From NCBI GenBank assembly GCA_039185015.1, contig JBCDAU010000010.1, positions 62,001 to 126,000 of the forward strand: DNA of 64,000 nt, read 5' to 3'. Shown one piece after another: positions 7,318-16,267 of this stretch. Every line of letters begins with the position of its first letter. The first letter of the stretch is position 1. Made by a program: the position numbers and the translations under genes. The notes beneath the pieces were generated by a model that was given only the letters and a program-made list of their open reading frames with translations, did no database searches and was not told the origin of the DNA. Source of the DNA: JBCBSZ01 sp039185015. Lineage in GTDB: Bacteria; Actinomycetota; Acidimicrobiia; Acidimicrobiales; Poriferisodalaceae.

Positions 7318-8700
7318 ATGATTTCCGTGGGCTCCGCCGGGCACTGCACTCCCGTGGCACTCGCCCTCCGGGATCCCGCGAGCCTGCCGCACCGACCGGT
7401 GGCGAAGCAGTTGCCGGCGACGGTGCCGGAGGCCCAGGTCGTGGCCCACCTCCTCGCGAGCGCGAACGTGAGCGTGCTGTTGGGCGCCGGGCTCGTCGAG
7501 ACGGCCCTGACCTCGGTCCTCATCGTCGCCACGATCGCCGCCGGCGGCCTGTATCGACCCCAGCTCGGGCTCAGCACGATCGCCGACGCCGCCCCGCTCT
7601 TCGGGCGCAGCGTCGCCGCGGCGATGGTCGCTGCCGTGGTGGTCGCCATCGTGGGCGGGAGCGCCCCCGCACTCCTCGCGATCAGCGGCCGGTCCGTGCT
7701 GGTCGGGCTCGCGATCGTCCTCGCCCACGCCGTCGTGAACGGCATCGCCCGCTACGTGCGTCGCACCCGGCGGGTCGCGCATCCGGCCCTGGTCGTCGGC
7801 TCCGGTGCGGACGCCGAGCGGGTCATGGACCGCCTGGCCCAGCACCCCGAGTTCGGATTGGTCCCGTACGGTCCGTGGCAACCACCCACGGGTGACCCCC
7901 GCTCGATCAGCGGCGTGCTGGCCGAGAGCGAACCGACCGTCGTGGTCTTCGCCTCCGCCGGCATCGCGGCCGACGACCTGACCGAGATGATCCGGGCCTG
8001 CGATCGGTCCCCGGCGGAGGTCTTCGTGCTCCCGCACTCGTCCGAGGTGCTCGATCTGCGCTCGACCGAGTTCGATCGGGCCTGGGACCTCCCGCTCATC
8101 CGGCTGCGCCGCCAGGCCCACCGGACACCCTCGTGGCGGCTGAAGCGGATCACCGACCTCGTGCTCGGCTCCCTCACCGCCGTCGTGGTGGCGCCGGTGG
8201 CCGCGCTCGCCGCCGCCGCCGTCGCGATCGAGAACGGCCGGCCTCTGCTGTTCCGCCAGCAGCGCATCGGCATGGACGGGCGGACCTTCGAGATCCTCAA
8301 GTTCCGGACGATGCCGGGGACCGTGGATCGATCCACCGCCTGGAACACCCAGGACGACGTCCGGATCTCACCGCTGAGCCGGATGCTGCGCCGTCTGTCG
8401 CTGGACGAGTTGCCGCAGCTGTGGAACGTGCTGCGGGGCGACATGAGCCTCGTGGGCCCGCGGCCCGAGCGCCCCGCGTTCGTCGATGAGTTCTCCGAGA
8501 CCTTCCGCGCCTACCCGGATCGACACCGGGTGCCCAGCGGAATCACTGGTCTCGCCCAAATACACGGCCTCAGGGGCGACACCTCTATCGCCGACAGAGC
8601 ACATTTTGACAACCTCTACATCGACTCCTGGTCGCTCAAGAACGATCTCGTCATCCTCGCCAGAACCCCGCTCGCGCTGATCCACCACCGAGGGAGCTGA
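7318..8700 (+). CDS. Polyprenyl-phosphate sugar phosphotransferase (initiating enzyme)
   Basis: This enzyme starts exopolysaccharide repeat-unit assembly by moving a sugar-1-phosphate from a UDP-sugar to undecaprenyl phosphate. The 460 residues show several N-terminal membrane segments (about 45-165) and a CoA-binding-like Rossmann segment (VVGSGADAERVMDRL). The C-terminal bacterial sugar transferase domain carries ITDLVLGSLTAVVVAPVA, RIGMDGRTFEILKFRTM, LDELPQLWNVLRGDMSLVGPRPE and a GITGLAQIHG end. The start at ATG 7318 lacks a clear ribosome site, so an internal GTG is possible. It opens the plus-strand arm of the polysaccharide locus. The sugar specificity cannot be read from the sequence. 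Confidence 0.9.
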   Translation: MISVGSAGHCTPVALALRDPASLPHRPVAKQLPATVPEAQVVAHLLASANVSVLLGAGLVETALTSVLIVATIAAGGLYRPQLGLSTIADAAPLFGRSVAAAMVAAVVVAIVGGSAPALLAISGRSVLVGLAIVLAHAVVNGIARYVRRTRRVAHPALVVGSGADAERVMDRLAQHPEFGLVPYGPWQPPTGDPRSISGVLAESEPTVVVFASAGIAADDLTEMIRACDRSPAEVFVLPHSSEVLDLRSTEFDRAWDLPLIRLRRQAHRTPSWRLKRITDLVLGSLTAVVVAPVAALAAAAVAIENGRPLLFRQQRIGMDGRTFEILKFRTMPGTVDRSTAWNTQDDVRISPLSRMLRRLSLDELPQLWNVLRGDMSLVGPRPERPAFVDEFSETFRAYPDRHRVPSGITGLAQIHGLRGDTSIADRAHFDNLYIDSWSLKNDLVILARTPLALIHHRGS

Positions 8701-8705
8701 ACCGC

Positions 8706-9836
8706 ATGCTCAACCGTCTCGACCCCACCGTCGCCGATCATCTCGCCACCATCTGGCGCGCCCGGCGGATCGTCATCGTGGTCGCGCTCCTGGCCGCTGC
8801 CATCAGCCTGGCGCTGTCCGCATCCTCCGAGGAGCGCTTCGAGTCCACCTCGCTGCTGCAGATCGGCGTCGACGTGCCCGACGACGGCGAGATCGCCGAC
8901 TTCCGCGCCGGCGTCATCGCCGAGATCGCCGGCGAGGAGAGCTTCCGGCTCGAGATGGCCGCTGACACGGGTCTGCCGCTCGACGACGTCCGATCCATCG
9001 ACGTGAGCCAGGCCGAGTTCCCGGGCTTCGTCGAGGTCTCGGCCTCGGCGGACAACCCCGAGGAGGCCGAGACCCTCGTCGGCGCGATGGTCGACACGAT
9101 CGTCGCCCGGGACCTCGCCCCCGGTGAGGAGGCCGTCGGTCTCGGGATCACGCCGGTGGGCCCGCCCGTCACCGTCGAGCCGGGCAACTCCCCGATCGGC
9201 CGCGCCGTCGCCGCCTACTTCATCGCCGGCTTCCTCGCCGCCGAGGCGGCCGTCGTCTGGCGGTTCATGACCGGTGGTCTGTCGCCTCGCAACCCGGCCG
9301 ACGACCTCGAGCGGCGGGTCGGCCGGCCGGCTGCTCGCCTCTTCGGCGAGCCCACCCTGGACGTGGCGGCGATCAACTCGCTGCTGCCCTTCAAGCTCGA
9401 CCGGATCGACGAGAGCCGGATCAACCGCTTCCGCCGGACCGACACCCCGCACTTCCTCACCGTGCGGGCCCTGCCGCAGGGCAACCCGGCCGAGGTGGGC
9501 ACACCCGAGCTCGAGCCGCCCCGCTTCATCCGCCCGGGTGATCGCCCGAAGCTCGATTCGCCCGAGACCGTCGACATCGCCGTCGTGCCCGCCCGTCCCG
9601 ACAACCCGGCCGAGCTCCTCCGCCAGGTCGCCGAGAACGGTCCGTTCGTGATCGTCGAGGTCCCGACGAGCGAGCGGTGGCCGCATCTCGGCCGCTGGGC
9701 CCACCAGCTCGAGACCGTCGGCGCCCGGTCCGTGGCCTTCGCGGTCGTCGACGCCCCGGAGCGCTCGTCGATCATCGGGCGGATCCTCAGCCGCCCGAAG
9801 AGCGAGGACACGGGCGCCGAGAACGAGGCTGCGTGA
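8706..9836 (+). CDS. Wzz-like chain-length determinant with degenerate kinase-like C-terminus
   Basis: Two membrane helices, at about residues 19-37 (IVIVVALLAAAISLALS) and 160-182, bracket a periplasmic-side helical domain, the Wzz/polysaccharide co-polymerase layout. The cytoplasmic part (about 190-376) resembles a CpsD/BY-kinase fold in its late segment (PFVIVEVPTSERWPHLGRW, then VAFAVVDAPE). It lacks a recognisable Walker A loop or a tyrosine cluster at the C-terminus. It probably controls polymer length with the Wzy encoded at 18744-20066. A GGGAG-type ribosome site lies nine bases before ATG 8706, and the stop overlaps the next gene (GTGA). Confidence 0.75.
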   Translation: MLNRLDPTVADHLATIWRARRIVIVVALLAAAISLALSASSEERFESTSLLQIGVDVPDDGEIADFRAGVIAEIAGEESFRLEMAADTGLPLDDVRSIDVSQAEFPGFVEVSASADNPEEAETLVGAMVDTIVARDLAPGEEAVGLGITPVGPPVTVEPGNSPIGRAVAAYFIAGFLAAEAAVVWRFMTGGLSPRNPADDLERRVGRPAARLFGEPTLDVAAINSLLPFKLDRIDESRINRFRRTDTPHFLTVRALPQGNPAEVGTPELEPPRFIRPGDRPKLDSPETVDIAVVPARPDNPAELLRQVAENGPFVIVEVPTSERWPHLGRWAHQLETVGARSVAFAVVDAPERSSIIGRILSRPKSEDTGAENEAA

Positions 9837-10996
9837 CGCCGGAGCGCCGCATCGCGGTGGTCCACGAGCGGTTCACCGAGTTCGGTGGCTCGGAGACCGT
9901 CGCCGCCCAGCTCGCCTCGATCGCGGCGGAGATCGGCTCGACGCGACTGCTCGCGCCGATCGCCGACGTTCCCGAGCTGGACGTCGCCACGGCCGGCGGA
10001 ACGGCGCTCCGACTCCCGATCGAGCAGCGCGGGGTGCGCCACCTCCGACGAACCGGTGGTGGCTACGCGCACCTGCTCCCCCTGCTCCCGAGTGCCTTCG
10101 CGGCCTACGACCTGCACGGCACCGACCTGGTCCTCGCCTCGCATCACGCGTTCGCGAACCGGGTGAGGTTCCCGGACGGGACCCACTCGATCAGCTACGT
10201 CCACACCCCGGCGCGGTGGCTCTGGGACCCGGCCAAGCGCCGCGACGAGGCCGGAACGGCGACCGCCAAGGCACTCGGCGCCTTTGCCGTCCTGCAACGC
10301 AACGCCGACCGGGCAGCCGCGGAGCGCTTCGATCTGCTGCTGGCCAACTCGACGGCCGTCGCCGAGCGGATCCGTCGGTGGTGGGGTCTGCCATCACGGG
10401 TGGTCCACCCACCGGTCGACACCGACTTCTACCGACCCGACCCGACGGCCCGCCGGGAGGACTTCGTCCTGTACGCCGGTCGGGTCGTGCCGTACAAGCG
10501 TGCCGACCTGGTCGCCGCGGCGGCGAAGGCGGGCGGCCTGCCGCTCGTCGTCGCCGGCGAGGGCAGGGCCCTCGAGCGCTGTCGGGAGCTGGCCGGCCCT
10601 CGCACCCGCTTCCTCGGACGGGTCGACGATGCGACGCTTCGCGACCTCTACCGCCGGTGCCGGATGCTCGTGCTCGCCGGTGAGGAGGACTTCGGGATCG
10701 TCCCCGTCGAGGCGGCGGCCTGCGGTGCGCCGATCGTCGGTCTCAACGCTGGCGGGACCCGCGACACCGTGATCGACGGTGTCACCGGCCGGCTCGTCAA
10801 CACCGACCCCAACGACCCCTGCGCAGTCCACGCCTTCGCGGCCGCGATGCGGGAGATGTGGGACGACGCCCCGTCGCAGCGCGCGGCACGAGCTCACGCC
10901 GAACGCTTCTCGATCACTGCGTTCCGGGCGAAGATCCACGACGCGATCGCCGACGTGATGGGGGTGCCGGCGGCCGCGTCGTCCGGGGTCGGCTGA
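9833..10996 (+). CDS. Glycosyltransferase, GT4-like family
   Basis: The 387-residue GT-B glycosyltransferase adds a sugar during repeat-unit assembly on the cytoplasmic face. The N-terminal acceptor domain begins ERRIAVVHERFTEFGGSETV, with the Gly-rich loop after strand 1. The donor domain has FVLYAGRVVPYKRADLV, GEGRALERC and the retaining-enzyme E-x7-E-type region EEDFGIVPVEAAACGAPIVG. Resemblance is to WbaZ/mannosyltransferase-type enzymes. The start at GTG 9833 overlaps the preceding stop. Donor and acceptor are unknown. Confidence 0.88.
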   Translation: MTPERRIAVVHERFTEFGGSETVAAQLASIAAEIGSTRLLAPIADVPELDVATAGGTALRLPIEQRGVRHLRRTGGGYAHLLPLLPSAFAAYDLHGTDLVLASHHAFANRVRFPDGTHSISYVHTPARWLWDPAKRRDEAGTATAKALGAFAVLQRNADRAAAERFDLLLANSTAVAERIRRWWGLPSRVVHPPVDTDFYRPDPTARREDFVLYAGRVVPYKRADLVAAAAKAGGLPLVVAGEGRALERCRELAGPRTRFLGRVDDATLRDLYRRCRMLVLAGEEDFGIVPVEAAACGAPIVGLNAGGTRDTVIDGVTGRLVNTDPNDPCAVHAFAAAMREMWDDAPSQRAARAHAERFSITAFRAKIHDAIADVMGVPAAASSGVG

Positions 10997-12175
10997 GTGG
11001 CGGTCCACGCCACGCTGGTCACCGACGGGACCCAGGTCGAAGGCCTCCGGGACGAGTGGGACCAACTCGCCCTCGCGCAGCCCGCTCCGCCGCTGCTCCG
11101 ACCGGGCTTCTGCCTCTCGTGGTGGCGGCACCTCGGACGCGGCCGTCCGCTGGTCGTCGTGGCCCGGGACGGTGGCGGCCGACTGGTCGGACTCGCCCCG
11201 CTCCACGAGCGGGCCGTCGGGCCGGTGCGCCTCGTGCGGTGGATGGGTCACGGCTACGGCACGCTCGGCGAGCTCCTCCTCGCCGACCGATCCGGTGCCG
11301 CCGAAGCGATCTGGCGGCGGCTCGCCGGCGACGACCGCGTGCTCGACCTCCGCCAGGTCCGACTCGATGGTGCCGGGATCACCGAGCTGCGGCGGAGCGC
11401 GGCATGGGAGTCGCAGCTCACCGTCAGCGACGCCGCCCCCTACATCGACCTGACCCGGGTCGGCGACGTCGACGAGCTCCTCGCCACACGACGAAGCCTG
11501 CGCAAGCACTTCGCCCGCCTCGACCGCATCGTCGAGCGTGATGGCCGCGACCTGTCGATCGAGATCGCCGAGCAGGTCGACGCCGACGAGCTGACCCGCA
11601 GCATCGCCGCGACCTACGACGCGGCAGAACGCCACCATCCCCGGCTACCACTCCTGGCCACCGAGGCGACGGCGGCCTTCCTCCGCGACTGCATCACCGC
11701 CATGGGCGCCGCCGAGGGGCTGGTCGTGATCGTGCTCCGCCTCGAGGGCGAGGTCGCCGGCTTCTCGCTCTACCTCCGTACCGACGCGACGCTCAGCGGC
11801 TGGCTGACCCGGTACCACCCGGCTGCCGCAGCCGTGTCACCCGGCCAGCTCATGCATCGGGCAGCAGCGGCGTGGGCGATCGACCACCACATCGACACGA
11901 TCGACCTCCAGATCGGCGACGACGCCTACAAGCGCCGGTGGAGCAACGGACACCTCGATGCCGTCGACGTGCTCGCCACGGCACCGGGACGACTCGCGAT
12001 CGGTCGGTCGGCGAGCCGCTCCGTCGAGCTCGCGCACCACTCGAAGACGGCGTTACGTCAACTCGCCTCAGCGGTCACGAGGATCGGCGGGCGCAGGTCG
12101 ACGCCGCCGATGGAGCCGTCCGATCCTCCCCCGGGGAAGGCGGGTCGGCCGTCGTCGAGCCCGCCGGAGCGGTGA
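10997..12175 (+). CDS. CelD/BioF2-like GNAT acyltransferase
   Basis: The 392-residue protein has the CelD-like double GNAT layout: an N-terminal part with RPGFCLSWWRHLGRGRPLVVVARDGG and a C-terminal acetyltransferase part with FSLYLRTDATLSGWLTRYHP and a final DLQIGDDAYKRRWSNG. Such proteins sit in polysaccharide loci and probably acylate sugars. GTG 10997 follows directly on the previous TGA. The last 40 residues are Pro/Ser-rich and overlap the 3' end of the opposing glycosidase gene by 118 bases, so the true C-terminus contributes little to the fold. Confidence 0.82.
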   Translation: MAVHATLVTDGTQVEGLRDEWDQLALAQPAPPLLRPGFCLSWWRHLGRGRPLVVVARDGGGRLVGLAPLHERAVGPVRLVRWMGHGYGTLGELLLADRSGAAEAIWRRLAGDDRVLDLRQVRLDGAGITELRRSAAWESQLTVSDAAPYIDLTRVGDVDELLATRRSLRKHFARLDRIVERDGRDLSIEIAEQVDADELTRSIAATYDAAERHHPRLPLLATEATAAFLRDCITAMGAAEGLVVIVLRLEGEVAGFSLYLRTDATLSGWLTRYHPAAAAVSPGQLMHRAAAAWAIDHHIDTIDLQIGDDAYKRRWSNGHLDAVDVLATAPGRLAIGRSASRSVELAHHSKTALRQLASAVTRIGGRRSTPPMEPSDPPPGKAGRPSSSPPER

Positions 12176-13227
12176 TCGTCGCCCAGCTCGTCCTGCAGTC
12201 GCTCGTAGGCGACCTTGGCCGTGCCGTCCTGGCGGCGCAGCCCGAACCCCTCCGAGAGCTCGTCTCCTCCGCTGACGGCGTGGGCGTCGTCGAGGGCGAA
12301 GACGAAGTAGCCGTCGACGTCCGGACGTGAGCGCGCCCGATCGAGGCCTCGGACCACGATCTCGCCCTGCCGGGGCTCGTCGACCGCCTCCGGGTGCGAC
12401 GCGGTCGGCGCACCGAACTCGGTCACCCAGAAGGGCACCTCACCGACGCCGGCCTCGTCGAGGGTCGCCCGGAGCAGGTCGAGCCGCCCGTAGGTGTTCC
12501 ACGGTTCGTCGCCGTCCGGGAACGCGGGGAACGAGTAGGGATGGATGCCGATCCGGTCGACGGGCAGGGCCCCCCCGGACGCCGCCACGAGGCGGGCGAG
12601 CCAGACGCCCGGGGTCAACGCGCCGGTGTCCGGATCCTCGGCCGAGGGAGCGAGGCCTCCGCTGACCACGATCGCGCTCGGATCGCTCACCCGGACGGCC
12701 GCCGCGCCGGCAGCGAGGAGCGGGGCGTAGCCCTCGGGCGAGATGTCGTCGGAGAAGACCGGGCTGTTCGGCTCGTTCCAGAGCTCCCAGGCCGCCACCT
12801 GCTCGGCGTACCGAGCGGCGGCGGTCGCCACGAACCGGCCGTAGTCGTCCGGGTCCTCGGGACGACCGTCGATCACGTCACCCTCGGCCCACCCGGGCGT
12901 GTAGCCGATGAGGGCCAGGACCTCGAGACCGGCGTCCCGCGCCTCGCCGATGATCCGGTCCGGGGTCGTCCAGTCGAGACGCCCCGGTGCTCGCTCGATC
13001 GCCGGCCACGCCAGGTCGACGCGCACCCAGTCGGCACCGAGGGCGGCGATGTCGCGCATCGTCGCGCGGACCTCGGCGTCGTCGAGCGAGAGCAGCGCAC
13101 CGCCCGGTGAGATCCCGACGGCGGACCCGGTCTCGACCGGGACGGCGATCGCCTCGCCCTCGTCGATGCGGCCGAAGACCGCAGCGACGACCACCAGCAG
13201 CGCAGCCACGATGCCGATGCGGCTCAC
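12058..13227 (-). CDS. Secreted clan GH-A glycoside hydrolase
   Basis: The 389-residue product has an N-terminal signal peptide or anchor (RIGIVAALLVVVAAVFG) and a TIM-barrel glycosidase domain. The acid/base glutamate is Glu152 in WELWNEPNSP and the likely nucleophile is Glu270 in FWVTEFGAPT, both standard for clan GH-A (GH5/GH39/GH53-like). It may trim or turn over the exported polysaccharide made by this locus. GTG 13227 overlaps the deacetylase stop (GTGA). The last 45 residues are Gly/Asp-rich and overlap the opposing CelD-like gene. Confidence 0.83.
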   Translation of the reverse strand: MSRIGIVAALLVVVAAVFGRIDEGEAIAVPVETGSAVGISPGGALLSLDDAEVRATMRDIAALGADWVRVDLAWPAIERAPGRLDWTTPDRIIGEARDAGLEVLALIGYTPGWAEGDVIDGRPEDPDDYGRFVATAAARYAEQVAAWELWNEPNSPVFSDDISPEGYAPLLAAGAAAVRVSDPSAIVVSGGLAPSAEDPDTGALTPGVWLARLVAASGGALPVDRIGIHPYSFPAFPDGDEPWNTYGRLDLLRATLDEAGVGEVPFWVTEFGAPTASHPEAVDEPRQGEIVVRGLDRARSRPDVDGYFVFALDDAHAVSGGDELSEGFGLRRQDGTAKVAYERLQDELGDDHRSGGLDDGRPAFPGGGSDGSIGGVDLRPPILVTAEAS

Positions 13228-14012
13228 GCCGAGGCGACCGTCACGCTCTCGATGTCCGGCCAGGCCTGCACCGGCCGGAGGAGGTGATAGCGGAACCGGG
13301 CCCGGCTCAGGTGCGCACCGCCGGTGAAGCGGGGCAGCGCGAACCGGTCCGAGGTCATCGCGACTCGTCCGTTCTGGAACGTGACCGCGCCGAGGTAGCC
13401 GGCCCGTCGGGTCGCGGCCCGAACTCGCGCATCGTGGTGACCGGACGGGTAGGCGAAGGTCTCGACCGGGGCCTCGACCAGCGTGGACAGGTACCGGCGG
13501 CTGTCACAGATCTCCCGCCGGAGCGTCTCGTCGTCGACGTCGACGAGTGAGACGTGGCTCCACGAGTGGGACCCGATCTCGACGTGCTCGAGCCCCGCGA
13601 CGCGGCGCAGCTCGAGGGCCGTCAGGACCCGGCGTGCGTCCGGCCACCACGAGGGCGACCTCCCCATGCTCGAGCAGGTCGCGTAGACGGTGACGGGCAC
13701 GCTGCGCTTCCCGAGCGTCTTGACGGCGTCGAGCACGCCGACGAGCGCATCGTCGAAGGTCACGGCGGCGAGGCGTGCGACCGGTCGACCTGCTGCGAGC
13801 TCTCGGGCCATGGCGGACATCGGCACGATCTCGAAGCCGGCCTGCCGGACGGCGTCGATGTGGTCGACGAGCTGCTCGGAGCTGACGTCCCAGGGGCGGC
13901 TGGTCCGCATCGGGAGGACGTCGTGGTAGCCGAGGACGATGCCGCCCTCGGCGGCACGGCGTCCGCGCAGCAAGGTGGTGAGCGCGCCGTGCGGACCGCG
14001 GAGCCTGCTCAC
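13224..14012 (-). CDS. Polysaccharide deacetylase (NodB/CE4 family)
   Basis: The 262-residue protein carries the NodB metal motifs: AAVTFDDALVGVLDAV (motif 1, with the Asp pair) and GSHSWSHVSL (motif 2, HxxxH). ETFAYPSGHHD matches motif 3. It likely removes N-acetyl groups from the polysaccharide of this locus. No clear signal peptide is seen from the chosen start. GTG 14012 overlaps the glycosyltransferase stop; the longer open frame upstream is a shadow of that gene. Confidence 0.87.
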   Translation of the reverse strand: MSRLRGPHGALTTLLRGRRAAEGGIVLGYHDVLPMRTSRPWDVSSEQLVDHIDAVRQAGFEIVPMSAMARELAAGRPVARLAAVTFDDALVGVLDAVKTLGKRSVPVTVYATCSSMGRSPSWWPDARRVLTALELRRVAGLEHVEIGSHSWSHVSLVDVDDETLRREICDSRRYLSTLVEAPVETFAYPSGHHDARVRAATRRAGYLGAVTFQNGRVAMTSDRFALPRFTGGAHLSRARFRYHLLRPVQAWPDIESVTVASA

Positions 14013-15157
14013 ACCGACCTCCCGGCGCCACTCGGCCGGTGACGGTCGACGGCGAGGTGGCAGGCGTCGATGAGGCGGGGCAGCGTGACATCGGTCGAGA
14101 ACTCGGTCACGAATCGCCGTCGTGCTGCCGCCCCCCACTGCCGGAGTCGTGCCCGCTCGTCCAGCACGTCGTGCATCGCAGCGGTCACGGACTCGACCGT
14201 GGGCTCGGTGTGTCGCCCCGTGACCCCGTCGACGACCATCTCCGCGGCGCCACCCTGTCCGACGACCACGCAGGCCAGTCCGGCCGCCATCGCTTCCAGC
14301 ACCGCGTTGGGTGCCTGGTCGATCGTCGACGGGAGCGCGAAGGCGGCCGCCGATCGGAGCAGGCTCGTGAGCCGAGGGTCGCCGGGCGTGATGTCGCCGA
14401 CGACCGAGACCGCCGGGGCGTTCGGCACGGGCTCGGGGGTGACCATCACCAGATCGGCGTGGGCGTGGAGGTCCCGTTCCCAGGCGTCCAATAGGAGATC
14501 ACCGCCCTTGCGGCGCCACTGACGACCGACGAAGACGACCGTCGGCCGATCGGACTCGATGCCCGGCGCCGGACCATCCTGACCGGGATCGGCGATGCCG
14601 ATGGGTTGGACGCGAAGGACGTCGTCGTCGAGGTCGTGGTCGGCGGCGAGGCGGTCGGCGACCCATCGACTGTTGGCGACGACGACGTCGGCGACGTCGA
14701 GGACCCGGCGCTCGAGCCGGGTGCCGACCGACGCGTGCAGCGCGGTGAACCGCGTCGGGGTCCGGTACGGCAGGCGGTAGGCGTTGAGCGATGCGGCCGA
14801 GTCGGTCGTGACGACGAGCGGGCGAGCAGCGAGCAGATCAGCGCTCAGGTAACCGGCCGTCTGGGTGTAGAGGTGCACGACGTCGGCCCACTCCACCGCA
14901 GCCCGGAGCCGGCGGCGGAGCGCAGCGGCTGCGGCGAGCTGGGCTCTGATGGGCTGCAGATCGAGGTCGAGGCGGTCGAGCCCGGGGATCGGCGCGCCGA
15001 GCAGACGACGGATCGGCCCGGCGTCGGGAGCTCGCACGATCCGGTGGTCGATGTCGTCGCGCGCCGAGAGGGCGACGTCGAGGTGCAGGTGCACCGTGTC
15101 GTGGCCGCCGATGCCCTCGTTGATCGCGAGGAGTCGCAGTGGTCGCCGGTCGGTCAC
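14009..15157 (-). CDS. Glycosyltransferase, GT4-like family
   Basis: This is a 382-residue GT-B glycosyltransferase. The N-terminal domain opens PLRLLAINEGIGGHDTVHLH and contains ADVVHLYTQTAGYLSADLL. The donor-binding domain has PTVVFVGRQWRRKGGDLLLDAW and ALPSTIDQAPNAVLEAMAAGL, the usual donor-phosphate binding region. It starts at GTG 15157, overlapping the upstream glycosyltransferase stop, and overlaps the deacetylase start at its own end. Sugar specificity is not predictable. Confidence 0.88.
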   Translation of the reverse strand: MTDRRPLRLLAINEGIGGHDTVHLHLDVALSARDDIDHRIVRAPDAGPIRRLLGAPIPGLDRLDLDLQPIRAQLAAAAALRRRLRAAVEWADVVHLYTQTAGYLSADLLAARPLVVTTDSAASLNAYRLPYRTPTRFTALHASVGTRLERRVLDVADVVVANSRWVADRLAADHDLDDDVLRVQPIGIADPGQDGPAPGIESDRPTVVFVGRQWRRKGGDLLLDAWERDLHAHADLVMVTPEPVPNAPAVSVVGDITPGDPRLTSLLRSAAAFALPSTIDQAPNAVLEAMAAGLACVVVGQGGAAEMVVDGVTGRHTEPTVESVTAAMHDVLDERARLRQWGAAARRRFVTEFSTDVTLPRLIDACHLAVDRHRPSGAGRSV

Positions 15158-16266
15158 GCGAGCCCGTGCGAGCTCCGGCGACCGACCAGATCGAGGAGCG
15201 CCTCCTCGAACCGGTCGTGCTGCCGATCGATGTCGAAGTGCTCCCGGGCGTAGGCCGGGCCGTCGACCAGGGCCTCGCCGCCGATGATGTCGAGGTCGGC
15301 GACGACCCGGTCGAGTGCCGCTGCGAGCGCCACCGGATCGCCGGGCGGAACGAGCCGGACGGATGGGGTGTCGAGCTCGACGACGCCGCCGTGGCCGGTC
15401 GCCACGACCGGGAGACCGACGCTGAGGGCCTCGACGACCGTCAGCGGGCCCGCCTCGGGCTCCACGCTCGTGCTCAGCGCCACCGACCAGCCGCACATGA
15501 CGTCGATCGGATCGGCGACGTGGCCGAGGAAGGTGACCCGGTCGTCCAGACCGAGCTCGGTCGTGAGCTGGTGCAGGAAGCGCACGTGGTCGATGTCGCC
15601 GGAGAAGGCGCCACCGGCGATCTCGAGTCTGAGCTTGCGTTCCATCAATGGCAGGGCTCGGAGCGCGATCTCTTGGCCCTTCCACGGCGTGAGCCGGGCG
15701 GCGATCCCGGCGATCGGCGGGTCGTTGCGGTAGAGGTCGACCCGTCGGTCGGTCAGCTCGGTGCCATTCCGCACGACCACCGTCGGCACGCGCCGGGTCC
15801 GCATCCGTGCGGCCGCCGCATCCGACACCGCGATCGCGAGGTCGACCGACGGTGAGGCGAGCCGCTCGACCATCTTGAGGTCGGCGCGTCGGAGCACATC
15901 GTGGATCAGCCACGCGACCGGTGCCCGCACCGCAGCAGCCCTGACCGACGGCAACGCGTGGAGGCTGTTGGCGAGCACGACATCCGCGTCAGCGGCGACT
16001 CGGGCGAGCGTCTCGCCCGCCTCGGACCATCGGCGCAGCATCGAGCGGACCTGGGCCGGCCGTCGTGGACCATCGAGCTTCAGGCTGGGGATCCGGCACA
16101 CGTGGACCCCGGTCGGGTCGAGGAGCTCGGCGACGTCACCGTCCGGCCGGAGCACCGTCACGTCCCAACCCTGCTCGACCAACGATGCGAGGTAGCGGGT
16201 CAGGACCAACTCGGCCCCCGACGCCTCCGGTGAGGCGGTGATCGCGACCAACGACGGGGAGTTCAT
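15154..16266 (-). CDS. Glycosyltransferase, GT4-like family
   Basis: This is a 370-residue GT-B glycosyltransferase. Characteristic parts are SPEASGAELVLTRYLASLVE near the N-terminus, AGIAARLTPWKGQEIALRAL at the start of the donor domain and SVEPEAGPLTVVEALSVGLPVV as the E-x7-E region. The ATG at 16266 begins one base after the flippase stop, and the longer in-frame extension upstream is a shadow of the flippase. The stop overlaps the next glycosyltransferase. Confidence 0.88.
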   Translation of the reverse strand: MNSPSLVAITASPEASGAELVLTRYLASLVEQGWDVTVLRPDGDVAELLDPTGVHVCRIPSLKLDGPRRPAQVRSMLRRWSEAGETLARVAADADVVLANSLHALPSVRAAAVRAPVAWLIHDVLRRADLKMVERLASPSVDLAIAVSDAAAARMRTRRVPTVVVRNGTELTDRRVDLYRNDPPIAGIAARLTPWKGQEIALRALPLMERKLRLEIAGGAFSGDIDHVRFLHQLTTELGLDDRVTFLGHVADPIDVMCGWSVALSTSVEPEAGPLTVVEALSVGLPVVATGHGGVVELDTPSVRLVPPGDPVALAAALDRVVADLDIIGGEALVDGPAYAREHFDIDRQHDRFEEALLDLVGRRSSHGLA

Positions 16267-16267
16267 G

